Positions 36,177-44,688 of a DNA stretch of 64,000 nucleotides are shown one piece after another. Numbering within the stretch: the first letter of the stretch is position 1; every line of letters begins with the position of its first letter. This DNA is from Flavobacteriales bacterium (GTDB lineage Bacteria > Bacteroidota > Bacteroidia > Flavobacteriales_F > PHOS-HE28), in contig JADJLR010000002.1 of assembly GCA_016710015.1 (NCBI GenBank), positions 310,001 through 374,000 of the forward strand, in the 5' to 3' direction. A program made the translations under genes and the position numbers. Below the pieces are notes generated by a model. That model did no database searches and was not told the DNA's origin. It worked only from the letters and a program-made list of their open reading frames with translations.

Positions 36177-37091
36177 ATGACCTACAGAAGTTCCCTTCTC
36201 GTCCTGCTGTCCATGCTCTTGATCCTTGTTACGGCATGCGGCCAAGAAACCCCCAAGGAGGGATCAGGCACCCCGACCGAAGCACCCGCGCCGGTGGCAT
36301 CCAACACCAACGAACCGCACCAGTACGGCGGCTGGTATTGTCCGGACAATTTCGGCTTTGTTCCCGTGGATATCGCAAAGCTTGATGCCGTCCCTGCGAT
36401 CGCGGATCGACTGCCGACCGAAGAGGAACTGCATGATAACAAGTCGCTCATCAAGGTGGATACCGAGGAGTATCCGGATGCCAAGGCCCTAGCAATGGAC
36501 CTTCCACGAGTGGCCCGCATCCATTCCGACCATACCGGCATGAGCGAGCTGGTCATCGTTATTCAGGCCATCGTTGTTCAGGAGGACACCGTTGTGGGCT
36601 ACCGTTTCGCAAATGGCGGGAACGGCTCGGCTTGGTTTCGCGATGTCACCTTCCTTTCTGATAAGGAGGTGGCGGCCATGGGCCCACAGCCCTACTTCTT
36701 TTCCAAGTCCGTGCTGAAAGCCGGTACGGCCGACATCTGGCGTGCGCTGTGCAGGACGGAGCACTTCAAACAACTCGGCGAGCAGTTCGACCAACAGGCG
36801 TTCTTCTCGTCGGCGTGGGACCCAAAAGCCGAAGCACACTTGGATCTGGATGCCAAGGGCGAGAAGGCCACGGGCTATGTCGGCATGGTGTTCGGCAACT
36901 ACTACATGCACATCCACTACGAGCTGGACGGCGTGTACTATTCCGAAAAGATGCTGCTCTCCGAGAACGCCGAGGACAAGACCACCGAGCTCTCCTTCGC
37001 CAGTGGCCCTTACCCGAAGGACTTCGGAACACAGCAGGCCAAGTGGGACCGTTGGGTGGCAGCGGTGAAGAAGGCCAGTGAGGCGGAATGA
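36177..37091 (+). CDS. Lipoprotein of unknown function
   Basis: 304 residues. The lipoprotein signal MTYRSSLLVLLSMLLILVTA is followed by lipidated Cys21 and a Pro/Thr/Glu-rich linker (ETPKEGSGTPTEAPAPV). The folded part (about 45-300) is unassigned; visible elements are YGGWYCPDNFGFVPVDIAKL, GYRFANGGNGSAWFRDVTFL and GMVFGNYYMHIHYELDGVYY. It is probably held at the periplasmic face of an envelope membrane. Confidence 0.7.
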   Translation: MTYRSSLLVLLSMLLILVTACGQETPKEGSGTPTEAPAPVASNTNEPHQYGGWYCPDNFGFVPVDIAKLDAVPAIADRLPTEEELHDNKSLIKVDTEEYPDAKALAMDLPRVARIHSDHTGMSELVIVIQAIVVQEDTVVGYRFANGGNGSAWFRDVTFLSDKEVAAMGPQPYFFSKSVLKAGTADIWRALCRTEHFKQLGEQFDQQAFFSSAWDPKAEAHLDLDAKGEKATGYVGMVFGNYYMHIHYELDGVYYSEKMLLSENAEDKTTELSFASGPYPKDFGTQQAKWDRWVAAVKKASEAE

Positions 37092-37124
37092 CCGAGGACC
37101 GTCGTACTGCGGCGCGACAGGTTC

Positions 37125-37195
37125 CGTGATCCGTGGCTCCTTACCCATACGACAACACCCCAGCGCACTTACCTTCGAGTGGCAGGCTCTTTTCA
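37125..37195 (+). repeat. Copy 2 of the dispersed ~70-nt repeat
   Basis: Begins CCGTGATCCGTGGCTCCTTA and includes CTTACCTTCGAGTGGCAGG then CTCTTTT. Close match to copy 3 at 38369. TACCTTCG inside it resembles a -7 promoter box. Confidence 0.7.
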
Positions 37196-37333
37196 ATTGA
37201 CCTGCTTAGGTTTGTAAAGCCTTCACAATACGTACCTCCTGGACCAATTGGACGAAGATCTGACCGCTCCATTGCTCCTTGTGATGAACGAAGATCGTCG
37301 GCAACACAACCTTAGAAGGAAAATAGAACACAC

Positions 37334-38332
37334 ATGAAAAGAGCATTACTATCGCTAGCGACGCTGGTCGGTCTGACATCGTTCGCGCAGACCTCCTATA
37401 CGCTCTCTACCTATACTTCGGCGTATACCGAACTCACTGCTCCGACGATCATTGCAGTGAACGATGTCGATGAAGACACGTGGGATGAACCCGTGTTCGT
37501 GGTTCCATTCGGTTTCGATTTTCAGCTGGATGGAGAAACGTATGACTTCACATTTCAATGGGGTTCCGGAGCCATGATGGGGTTCGGAGGATTCAACATC
37601 CAAGACTCGACCCTCACGGATCCGTTGATCCATACGTTCGGATTATTCTCCGATCTGATCGATGGCGACCATATCGAAGGTCTTCCTCCTTCCGAGATCT
37701 CCTTCCAGGTCCAAGGTGCTGTCGGTGATCGCATCGCGAAGATCCAATACAAGGATGCGGCATTCTACTACGAAGGAGCAACTGCGAACAACCGGATCAA
37801 TTTCCAGATCTGGTTCTACGAGGATGACGGGATCATGGAGATCCATTTTGGCGGATCGAACATCCCGGACCCCACACTGGTCTACAACGGCTTCCCCGGC
37901 CCACTTCTGGCGCTGCTGATCGACTTCAACATCAACGACGAAGAGGTTTCCTATAATGGCATTATATACGGCGACCCGGCCGACCCTTCGTTCACTGAAG
38001 TCGTGGTCGGTGGCAACGATGAACCTGCAACCTTGGACGCAACCCCTGCATCGGGCAGAGTGTATCGATTGGCTCCCGGTCAAGCCAATGGGGTGATCGA
38101 TACTCCAGCACCGCAGATCAGTATCTATCCGACCCTGGTCGATAATGCGATCCGGGTAGAATCCGACATGTTCGCAAGCGCCACATACCGCATCGTCGAC
38201 ATTGCCGGAAAAAAAGTACAGACAGGACAAGTGCAAATTGGAGATCCAATACATGTTCCTGCACTACACCCAGGTCCATATGTGCTGTCAGTGGACGGTA
38301 TGGGAGGTGCGGTGCGATTCGTGAAGCAGTAG
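37334..38332 (+). CDS. Secreted protein with T9SS tail
   Basis: 332 residues, signal peptide MKRALLSLATLVGLTSFAQ. The body is a jelly-roll-like beta domain of unknown family (FVVPFGFDFQLDGETYDFTF, NRINFQIWFYEDDGIMEIHF). The C-terminus has a T9SS tail in which YPNP is replaced by YPTL (ISIYPTLVDNAIRVES), then YRIVDIAGKKVQTGQ and HPGPYVLSVDG. It is preceded by one copy of the dispersed repeat and followed by another. Confidence 0.75.
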   Translation: MKRALLSLATLVGLTSFAQTSYTLSTYTSAYTELTAPTIIAVNDVDEDTWDEPVFVVPFGFDFQLDGETYDFTFQWGSGAMMGFGGFNIQDSTLTDPLIHTFGLFSDLIDGDHIEGLPPSEISFQVQGAVGDRIAKIQYKDAAFYYEGATANNRINFQIWFYEDDGIMEIHFGGSNIPDPTLVYNGFPGPLLALLIDFNINDEEVSYNGIIYGDPADPSFTEVVVGGNDEPATLDATPASGRVYRLAPGQANGVIDTPAPQISIYPTLVDNAIRVESDMFASATYRIVDIAGKKVQTGQVQIGDPIHVPALHPGPYVLSVDGMGGAVRFVKQ

Positions 38333-38368
38333 CTCCTATTGATCCGGCCTGAGGTAGTGGACCATCGG

Positions 38369-38445
38369 CATGATCCGTGGTCCTTCCCGACCAACACGAA
38401 CGCCTGCGCACGTATCTCCGAGTGGCAGGGTCCTCTTCGAGAGAC
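38369..38445 (+). repeat. Copy 3 of the dispersed ~70-nt repeat
   Basis: ATGATCCGTGGTCCTTCCCG ... CGTATCTCCGAGTGGCAGGG, then TCCTCTTCGAGAGACCC. GGGTC and GACCC around CTCTTCGAG can form a small hairpin at the 3' end. Shorter relatives may occur at about 16600-16630, 17748-17780 and 40925-40975. Confidence 0.7.
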
Positions 38446-38590
38446 CCGGCAGAGGTTCCAGACCCTACCGAGATTCAGATAGAGATGAGATGATCCAGGA
38501 TCTGGACCATCCTATCAGGGACCGATGAGCAGGAGCCGCGGACGTGTCCTTGGTTGCGGGTTCGAGGCTTCGGCCCCAGGCGTGTTGCCT

Positions 38591-38702
38591 TGGCTTGTTC
38601 CTTATGACTTGTGTCTTGACACTTGAGTCTTGAGACTTGCGTCTTGAGTCTTGAGTCTTGGCAATTGTGTCTTGCAACTTGCGTCTTGGCAATTGCGGCT
38701 TC
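38591..38702 (-). repeat. Degenerate CAAGNNN heptamer array (16 units, minus strand)
   Basis: Read on the plus strand the units are NNNCTTG in strict 7-base phase: TGGCTTG, TTCCTTA, TGACTTG, TGTCTTG, ACACTTG, AGTCTTG, AGACTTG, CGTCTTG, AGTCTTG twice, GCAATTG, TGTCTTG, CAACTTG, CGTCTTG, GCAATTG, CGGCTTC. It is the same family as 3812-3888, inverted. Confidence 0.88.
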
Positions 38703-38732
38703 AGGCATCTTGGTCCTAAGGCCGCTCAGCGG

Positions 38733-38813
38733 ATCGGTTCGTGGCCTTTCGGCGATCCGGAGACACCGCTAACGCAATCACCTTCGATCGGCAGGCGTCC
38801 TCTTCGAAAGAGC
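38733..38813 (+). repeat. Copy 4 of the dispersed ~70-nt repeat
   Basis: GGTTCGTGGCCTTTCGGCGA ... CAATCACCTTCGATCGGCAG, then GCGTCCTCTTCGAAAGAG. It aligns with copies 2 and 3 through CCTTCGA, GGCAGG and TCCTCTTCGA. Confidence 0.65.
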
Positions 38814-38853
38814 CAACCCGGGACTTGAAGACCACCGTTTCGCCTGTTCGCAT

Positions 38854-39228
38854 TCATCGCATTTCCCAGAACCGTTCATCATCCGACTTCCGGACGCGCT
38901 CTTCGAACGCTGCACGAATGGCATCCATGTCACGAGCGGGAGGCGGCGGATCGGCAGCTTCCAAGACGAAGAAGAGCTGGTCCGCATCGGTGAATTCTCC
39001 AGCGTGGCTCGCATTCACCCGCTCTTGGAAATGCAGGCCGTCACCTGAGGCGCGCGGACGCGTTCGCACCTTGTTCGCCAGTTTGATGTAGGCGCCAGCA
39101 GGTGCAGCAGGATGGCCATGCCCATGTTCGAGCACCGTGTTGCCTGCCACCAACTCCGCATCGACCAAGGCGCGCAAGGCCTCAGGGAACCGAGCCAGCT
39201 CCTTCTGTAGTTCGTCCGTCACGTACAT
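38854..39228 (-). CDS. Conserved-looking hypothetical protein
   Basis: 124 residues from ATG 39228 (MYVTDELQKELARFPEALRA). It is soluble, with helices at both ends and a central beta-like part containing HGHGHPAAPAGAYIKLANKV and FFVLEAADPPPPARDMDAIR. There is no signal peptide and I recognise no family. The open frame continues upstream, but those residues look non-coding. It is followed by repeats and preceded by a small membrane-protein gene on the same strand. Confidence 0.6.
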   Translation of the reverse strand: MYVTDELQKELARFPEALRALVDAELVAGNTVLEHGHGHPAAPAGAYIKLANKVRTRPRASGDGLHFQERVNASHAGEFTDADQLFFVLEAADPPPPARDMDAIRAAFEERVRKSDDERFWEMR

Positions 39229-39292
39229 TGGTCCATGTTCATTGCGCAGGCGGTGGTTGGCCGCTTTGATCCTGTTCCGCGGTTCGCCCAGC

Positions 39293-39577
39293 TCAATCCA
39301 GCAGCACCCATGCGAACACAGCACAGAGGCCTGCACAGGTCAGGGCACCGCTCCACAACCAAATACCACCCTGACCGCCCAAATGCCAGAGCAGCACAAT
39401 GGCGGCCAGCAGGCCGAACAAGGAAGGCAAGGGGACCAACAGGTCGATCAGTTTCACCAGCGGTAGTGCGCTGGTGCCACCAAAGCGCACACGTGCTACC
39501 GATAGAAAGATGAACCATGGCAGCTGCACCATGGCAGCGTACGCGGGCAGTCGAGGGGACAAGGAAGCGAGGTCCAT
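39293..39577 (-). CDS. Small membrane protein
   Basis: 94 residues from ATG 39577 (MDLASLSPRLPAYAAMVQLP). Two to three membrane helices: QLPWFIFLSVARV, LLVPLPSLFGLLAAIVLLW, GALTCAGLCAVFAWVLL. Family not recognised. It is divergent from the gene at 39896 across a hairpin-rich gap. Confidence 0.55.
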   Translation of the reverse strand: MDLASLSPRLPAYAAMVQLPWFIFLSVARVRFGGTSALPLVKLIDLLVPLPSLFGLLAAIVLLWHLGGQGGIWLWSGALTCAGLCAVFAWVLLD

Positions 39578-39710
39578 TGCGTGGCGAATAGGGTGAAGGA
39601 TCGGCTGATGCGACGAACTGTTCTGATAGGCTCGAACAATAGCTATGACCAAGATACGATCGAAGCAGGTCGGCGGCAGACGCCCGATGCGCTTCTGGTG
39701 AACCGCTCCC

Positions 39711-39745
39711 CCTTCTGAGCGTAGCAAATGGCTACGCTCAGAAGG
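39711..39745. repeat. Perfect hairpin, 15-nt arms, 5-nt loop
   Basis: CCTTCTGAGCGTAGC (39711-39725), loop AAATG, GCTACGCTCAGAAGG (39731-39745). There is no T-run, so it is unlike a standard terminator. Confidence 0.85.
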
Positions 39746-39786
39746 GTTGGAACATGGTTGCCTAAGGCCACCGGCCATTACGTTGT

Positions 39787-39811
39787 TGCGCGGAGCCACA
39801 GGCTCCGCGCA
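39787..39811. repeat. Perfect hairpin, 11-nt arms, 3-nt loop
   Basis: TGCGCGGAGCC, loop ACA, GGCTCCGCGCA. GC-rich stem, no T-run, 41 bases after the first hairpin. Confidence 0.85.
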
Positions 39812-39895
39812 GATCGGGTTATATTCGAATGCCTGCAACGGCTCTTAGCACCATCACTCCTCCACCTTGCACACGAACCAAGCAAACGAACGAGC

Positions 39896-40111
39896 ATGAG
39901 CAATACCTGGATCCTAACGATAGCGCTCTTGACCTTCTTCACGGCGCTCACCGCATTCATTTCGATACGCTACTACAAGCGCAACAACGAAGAGAAGATG
40001 TGGAAGCTACTGGGGCTGCGGATCGGGCATATGCAAGAAGCGGTGATCGTGGGCATGGGGCTGACCGTGTGTACCCTGCTCGTGATGAAGTGGAGCGGTT
40101 GTTTGGTGTAA
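39896..40111 (+). CDS. Small two-helix membrane protein
   Basis: 71 residues from ATG 39896 (MSNTWILTIALLTFFTALTA). Two membrane helices (residues about 5-24 and 47-65) flank a basic cytoplasmic loop YYKRNNEEKMWKLLGLRIGH. Function unknown. The longer open frame upstream covers the hairpins and is not coding in my view. Confidence 0.6.
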   Translation: MSNTWILTIALLTFFTALTAFISIRYYKRNNEEKMWKLLGLRIGHMQEAVIVGMGLTVCTLLVMKWSGCLV

Positions 40112-40300
40112 GGCACCCTCCCATGAGCGCACGAACTTCGAGGTGCACAGACCGTATGTAGCGACTTCGGGGTCCACGGTGCCGCAAGGCCGATCGAACC
40201 ACGGCGCTTCGCGGGTGTACGGGTACTTGACGAGCGCGTTACACCACTCGCCCTATTGCATCATGACCAGCGCACCGATGAGAAGCCCACTTGGTTGCCC

Positions 40301-40876
40301 ATGAGGAAACTTGCGCTGTTGATCGGAACCCTCACCGTTGCGGTAGGTCGCGGTCAGCCGGGAGATCCGTCCTTGTTCATCCCCTTTGTGGATGGTACGC
40401 CGAGGGATACGGTGGATCTGAACATGGACAGTGTACCGGACCTCCTGCTCAGCGGAACTTCTGAGAAAGCCGAGAACTGGAGATCCGGAGACACGCTCTT
40501 CTTTACCCGAACGGTATCCACACTTTCCGGCACCTACTTGCTGCACCAGTTGGACCAGGACATGTGGCCGTATGTGCTGAATACCTTCGTGCCAGGCGAT
40601 ACGGTACCCGACTTCTGGAACTACGGAGAGCAGGAGATGCTGCCGGAATGGGCCTTTATGGGAGACACGATCAAGTTGGGGCAGTACGGTGGCCTAGGAT
40701 GGACAGAACCCGGCCTGATCCAGAAGCTGGCCGAGCAGGTGGTTGTTTTCCAGACCTACGAGAACGACCAACGGGTGCGTGGCAGTTTCACCATCGAGCT
40801 GCTGCCCGAAGCGCCGTACGCGCACATCGTTGTCGGCACCTTGTTGCACTCCGACGTTCCATTGATCGCGCGATGA
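40301..40876 (+). CDS. Secreted protein of unknown function
   Basis: 191 residues from ATG 40301 (MRKLALLIGTLTVAVGRGQP), a good signal peptide; the ATG at 40256 would add 15 non-hydrophobic residues. The body is beta-rich and acidic (DLNMDSVPDLLLSGTSEKAE, FFTRTVSTLSGTYLLHQLD, RVRGSFTIELL). No domain recognised and no T9SS tail, so it is probably periplasmic. Confidence 0.6.
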   Translation: MRKLALLIGTLTVAVGRGQPGDPSLFIPFVDGTPRDTVDLNMDSVPDLLLSGTSEKAENWRSGDTLFFTRTVSTLSGTYLLHQLDQDMWPYVLNTFVPGDTVPDFWNYGEQEMLPEWAFMGDTIKLGQYGGLGWTEPGLIQKLAEQVVVFQTYENDQRVRGSFTIELLPEAPYAHIVVGTLLHSDVPLIAR

Positions 40877-41045
40877 ATGCGGAGTTGAAGGAACATGCCG
40901 CCGCCGGGTCTCCTGAGGCACGAAGGGATCCTGCGGTCCGGAGCGACCCGGCAGGGTCCTCTGCGAGAGAGCCTATCGAGGATCCAAACGAGATCCGTGG
41001 CGTGATCGAAGGATGATCGTGCTGTTCGCGAGACGCAGCGCACGA

Positions 41046-41384
41046 TCAGAACCACACCCTCCAAACCAGCCCCACTAGGATCCCCAATAGGATCAGGCCG
41101 TAGATCAGCTTGTTGTATCGCGCCAGCCATTCAGGCAAGTAGATATCGAAGTTGGGACGCTGCGAATCGGAATACCGCCGCGCCACCACCGTGAGCGGGC
41201 AGGCCATCTTGAACAGAAGCAACACCAGGCATTCCAGACCGATCAACGCCAATGCGATCCACGCCCATTGGTCGATGCGATCAACAAGGACCGCATAGGC
41301 CAAGTAGCCGATCACCACGTTGAAGAAGATCCACACGGCGGTGTGGACCAGCTTGATAGCGGTGAGCTTTGCAGCAGCGGTCAT
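41046..41384 (-). CDS. Small membrane protein in operon with flavodoxin-like gene
   Basis: 112 residues. ATG 41384 was chosen because it gives a four-base ATGA overlap with the upstream gene and starts just before the first helix (AIKLVHTAVWIFFNVVIGYL). Three more hydrophobic stretches follow (WAWIALALIGLECLVLLLF, and LIYGLILLGILVGLVWRVWF at the C-terminus). Function unknown. Confidence 0.65.
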   Translation of the reverse strand: MTAAAKLTAIKLVHTAVWIFFNVVIGYLAYAVLVDRIDQWAWIALALIGLECLVLLLFKMACPLTVVARRYSDSQRPNFDIYLPEWLARYNKLIYGLILLGILVGLVWRVWF

Positions 41385-41977
41385 GGCTCCGGTACGCGTT
41401 CTTGCGCGATCGCTTCTCCAAGACTTCGGCCCCACTCCCGGGCCATGCTCACCGCGACTGCAATGTTGCTTTCCTCCGTGCGGGCCTCATCGTTCGGGCG
41501 CATGATCCAGAAGGAACGCGAGCCGAGCAGTTCCGCATGCTTGCCTTTGATGATCTCCTCCAGCAAGCGCTGTGAAACTTCGGTGGATCCAGCCCCCAGC
41601 GTGATCGCCACCACCGGCTTGCCCACCAGGTCCAGTTCTTCGATGAAGCCCGTTACCGCACGATCCGGCCGCCAGTTATACGTGTTCGCACAGAACACGT
41701 GGAGGTCGAAGGACCCATCGGTCGCTGCGGCCACAGTGGCCACGGTGCTCTGGAAACCGCGCTCCGCCAGCCCTTCGGCAAAGGCGCGGCACACTTGCGC
41801 ATCCAGATCGTAGATCGGGTCGGGATCGTACACGATGAGCGCCCTTGGGCCGGACGGCGCATCTCCGATGGATCGCATCGATGCCTGCGCCGTGCGCTCC
41901 ACCCAGATGGTGAGCACGATCCAGAACACCGCAACGCCGATGGCGAAAACGACCGTTCTCTTGAGCCAGACTTCCAT
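41381..41977 (-). CDS. Membrane-anchored flavodoxin-fold protein
   Basis: 198 residues from ATG 41977 (MEVWLKRTVVFAIGVAVFWI), with one N-terminal membrane helix and then a flavodoxin-like fold: RALIVYDPDPIYDLDAQVCR, a phosphate-loop-like start, then LHVFCANTYNWRPDRAVTGF and GKPVVAITLGAGSTEVSQRL. It may be a flavodoxin or NADPH-oxidoreductase-type domain facing one side of the membrane, but the classical FMN loop T/SxTGxT is not present. It is coupled to the small membrane protein downstream. Confidence 0.6.
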   Translation of the reverse strand: MEVWLKRTVVFAIGVAVFWIVLTIWVERTAQASMRSIGDAPSGPRALIVYDPDPIYDLDAQVCRAFAEGLAERGFQSTVATVAAATDGSFDLHVFCANTYNWRPDRAVTGFIEELDLVGKPVVAITLGAGSTEVSQRLLEEIIKGKHAELLGSRSFWIMRPNDEARTEESNIAVAVSMAREWGRSLGEAIAQERVPEP

Positions 41978-42195
41978 AGTGAACGCTTTCAACAAAGTTC
42001 GCCGGGCGATCGGGAAAAGGAAATGACAAGCCTCAGACAGGTGGGAAGACCCTCAACATTCCACCCCGAACAGAACGAACGCCGAGGACGGGCCGTGGGA
42101 ATACGTGTGATCGTTCCGACCTCCAGCGTCGCACACACTTCGCCACCATTCCCTCCCATCGTTCAGCAACTACCTTTCCACCATTCCGGTCCGTC

Positions 42196-43824
42196 ATGAA
42201 GAAAGGCATCGAAGTCCTGCGGGACAAGACACTCAACCGTTCCGTGGAATTCACCCATGAGGAACGCGAAGCATTGGGGCTGCAAGGTCTGTTGCCGCAC
42301 TTGGTAGCTACGCAACAACACCAGGTGGACCGCGTCATGGAGATCCTGCGACGCAAGGAGAACGACATCGAACGGTACATCCTTCTGAATTCCATGCAGG
42401 ACCGGAACGAGCGGTTGTTCTATGCGGTCGTTGTGGAACATATTGAAGAGATCATGCCACTGATCTACACCCCCACCGTGGGGCAGGCATGCCGCGAATT
42501 CTCGCACATCTTCCGGCAGACAAAAGGCTTCTACATCACCCCGGAGGACAAGGGCCGCATCGCGAAGATCCTTGGCAATTGGCCGGAGCAGGACGTCCGC
42601 GTTATCGTGGTCACTGATGGGCAGCGCATCTTGGGCTTGGGCGATCTGGGCGCGAACGGCATGGGCATACCCATCGGTAAGCTGGCGCTGTACACGGCTT
42701 CGGCGGGCATCCGACCGCATCAATGCTTACCTGTGATGTTGGATGTGGGCACCAACAACCAAGAGCTGCGGGATGATGTGCTGTACTTGGGCTATCCAAA
42801 ACCACGGCTTGAAGGCGAACCGTACATGGAACTCGTAGATGAATTCGTGCAGGCCGTGCAGCAGAAGTTCCCCAAAGCGCTGATCCAATTCGAGGATTTC
42901 TTAACACCGAACGCATACACCATTCTGGATCGGTATCGCGACAAAGTGCTTTGTTTCAACGACGACATCCAAGGCACAGCCGCGGTCGCGTTGGCTGGCG
43001 TGTATGCCTCCACGCGTATCACCGGCATGGAATTCAAGGACCTGCGTATCATGTTCCTCGGTGCCGGATCCGCCGCGACGGGCATCGCCGATCTCATGGT
43101 CTCCGCATTGCAAGAAGCGGGTTTGAGCGAGGAAGAAGCCTACCGCCGCCTCTGGTTCGTGGACAGCAAAGGCTTGATCGTGGAGGGCCGCGACCGCTTG
43201 AAGGCGTACAACCTGCGTTATGCGCACAAGCATGCCCCCATGCCCTTCATGGAAGCGCTGGATGCCATCCAGCCCAACGTGCTGATCGGCGCCACCGGAT
43301 CGCCGGGCACCTTCAACAAAGCGGTCATAGAAAAGATGAGCGCCATGAACGAACGTCCGGTGATCTTCGCGCTCAGCAACCCCACTTCCCGGGCCGAATG
43401 CACCGCCGAAGAAGCCTACATCTGGAGCGATGGCCGCGCGGTCTTCACCAGCGGCAGCCCCTTCGACAAGGTCACGTACAAAGGCACCGAATTCCGGCCG
43501 GGACAAGGCAACAACGCCTACATCTTTCCGGGCATCGGCCTGGGTGCCATCATCGCCAACACGCGCATCATCACCGATGCCATGTTCCTCATCGCCACGC
43601 GCACACTGTCGCAATGCGTTCAGGAAAAGGACATCACGCGTGGCTCGTTGTACCCACGGCTAACGGAGATCCGCAAGCTCTCGAAAGCCGTTGCTGTTGC
43701 TGTGGCCGAAGAGGCCTTTAGGTCTGGTTTGGCACGGGTTGAACGGCCTGCGGATCTGGAGCAGGCTGTGGCGGAGTATATGTATGATCCGTTGGCGGCG
43801 CTGGACCCTGGGAATGGCGCGTAG
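42196..43824 (+). CDS. maeA: NAD-dependent malic enzyme (malate dehydrogenase, oxaloacetate-decarboxylating)
   Basis: 542 residues, converting malate to pyruvate and CO2 with reduction of NAD. Hallmarks: YTPTVGQACREFS with the catalytic Tyr, VTDGQRILGLGDLGANGMGI, the metal/substrate segment QFEDFLTPNAYTILDRYRD then CFNDDIQGTAAV, and the Rossmann loop IMFLGAGSAATGIADLM. SfcA/MaeA-type enzymes are about 540-570 residues, so it is full length; the short SfcA-like form usually prefers NAD. TACCTTTC at 42171 is a possible -7 box. No metabolic partners are adjacent. Confidence 0.92.
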   Translation: MKKGIEVLRDKTLNRSVEFTHEEREALGLQGLLPHLVATQQHQVDRVMEILRRKENDIERYILLNSMQDRNERLFYAVVVEHIEEIMPLIYTPTVGQACREFSHIFRQTKGFYITPEDKGRIAKILGNWPEQDVRVIVVTDGQRILGLGDLGANGMGIPIGKLALYTASAGIRPHQCLPVMLDVGTNNQELRDDVLYLGYPKPRLEGEPYMELVDEFVQAVQQKFPKALIQFEDFLTPNAYTILDRYRDKVLCFNDDIQGTAAVALAGVYASTRITGMEFKDLRIMFLGAGSAATGIADLMVSALQEAGLSEEEAYRRLWFVDSKGLIVEGRDRLKAYNLRYAHKHAPMPFMEALDAIQPNVLIGATGSPGTFNKAVIEKMSAMNERPVIFALSNPTSRAECTAEEAYIWSDGRAVFTSGSPFDKVTYKGTEFRPGQGNNAYIFPGIGLGAIIANTRIITDAMFLIATRTLSQCVQEKDITRGSLYPRLTEIRKLSKAVAVAVAEEAFRSGLARVERPADLEQAVAEYMYDPLAALDPGNGA

Positions 43825-44005
43825 TGGAATTGTGTGCGCATTGGGATCCGGGCATACCCACGAATGATTGCAGACGACGATCCGAACTATTCAGGGCTGT
43901 TGCCCAACATGTGCACTTCAAACATTTCCGGCTCTTCCCCAACCACACTGTTATCTTGTTCGCCAACGCTGATCCGACCGGCTCTTGGTCGTTGCTGAGG
44001 CTCCC

Positions 44006-44554
44006 ATGCTCCATTACTGGTACACCGTTCTGAAGATCCTGGTCATGCGTCGGTTCCGACCGGCCTTGGCCTTCGACCAGAGCCTGGAACGGACCTTCCG
44101 CGTGCGGCTGATGGACTGCGATGGCCTGCGCGTGATGACGGCCTCGAAGTATCCGGCGTACATGGACTTCATCCGTTGGGAACTACTGGCACGCTCCCCG
44201 CTCTACGATCCGATCGTCAAACGCGGCCTTGCACCCACCTTAGGTTCGCAGAAGCTGATCTACCGCAAACCACTGAAGCGCTGGACACGCTTCGTGCTCT
44301 CCCTGGAGACGATGGGTTGGGATGAGAAATGGGTGTACCACGCACACTACTTCAGGCAGAACGGCCAGGTGATGGCCATCGGGATCACACGCGCCTTGAT
44401 CTGGAAGCTGGACGTGCCGCACCTTATGGCGGATATCATTCGAGAGGTCGGTGGAAAGGAAGACGTGAAACAACCGCCGGACTGGATCGCGAAGCTCTTC
44501 GCCGATGACAAGGACATCATCAATGATGCTGGTGAGCAATTGAATGAGCGCTGA
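44006..44554 (+). CDS. Acyl-CoA thioesterase-like hotdog protein
   Basis: 182 residues from ATG 44006 (MLHYWYTVLKILVMRRFRPA). It resembles the THEM6/4-hydroxybenzoyl-CoA-thioesterase-like hotdog family: TFRVRLMDCDGLRVMTASKY with the D-C-D motif, AYMDFIRWELLARS, SQKLIYRKPLKRWTRFVLSL, WVYHAHYFRQNGQVMAIGIT. It would hydrolyse acyl-CoA thioesters, substrate unknown. The N-terminal hydrophobic stretch may anchor it to the membrane. Confidence 0.75.
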   Translation: MLHYWYTVLKILVMRRFRPALAFDQSLERTFRVRLMDCDGLRVMTASKYPAYMDFIRWELLARSPLYDPIVKRGLAPTLGSQKLIYRKPLKRWTRFVLSLETMGWDEKWVYHAHYFRQNGQVMAIGITRALIWKLDVPHLMADIIREVGGKEDVKQPPDWIAKLFADDKDIINDAGEQLNER

Positions 44555-44688
44555 CATCGAGATCGTTCAATGCGGCACATCGGAGCATGGCCTTCCCTGT
44601 TCAATGAGAAGCAGTGGACCCGGTAGCATGGACCACCCTTGGCAACGGGATCATTCCAGCATTCATGGTCGGCCGGACGGATCGTCGA

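Larger units (their letters stand above)
38333..38853. other. 520-base gap filled with repeats
   Basis: No gene seen. It holds two copies of the ~70-nt repeat (38369-38445, 38733-38813) and the CAAGNNN heptamer array between them. Confidence 0.7.
39578..39895. other. Divergent gap with two perfect hairpins
   Basis: No gene seen in 318 bases. It contains the 15-bp-arm hairpin at 39711-39745 and the 11-bp-arm hairpin at 39787-39811. Confidence 0.6.

Noticed and set aside
39711..39745. Intrinsic terminator
   Set aside because: The stem is perfect but neither strand has a T-run after it, and the flanking genes diverge.
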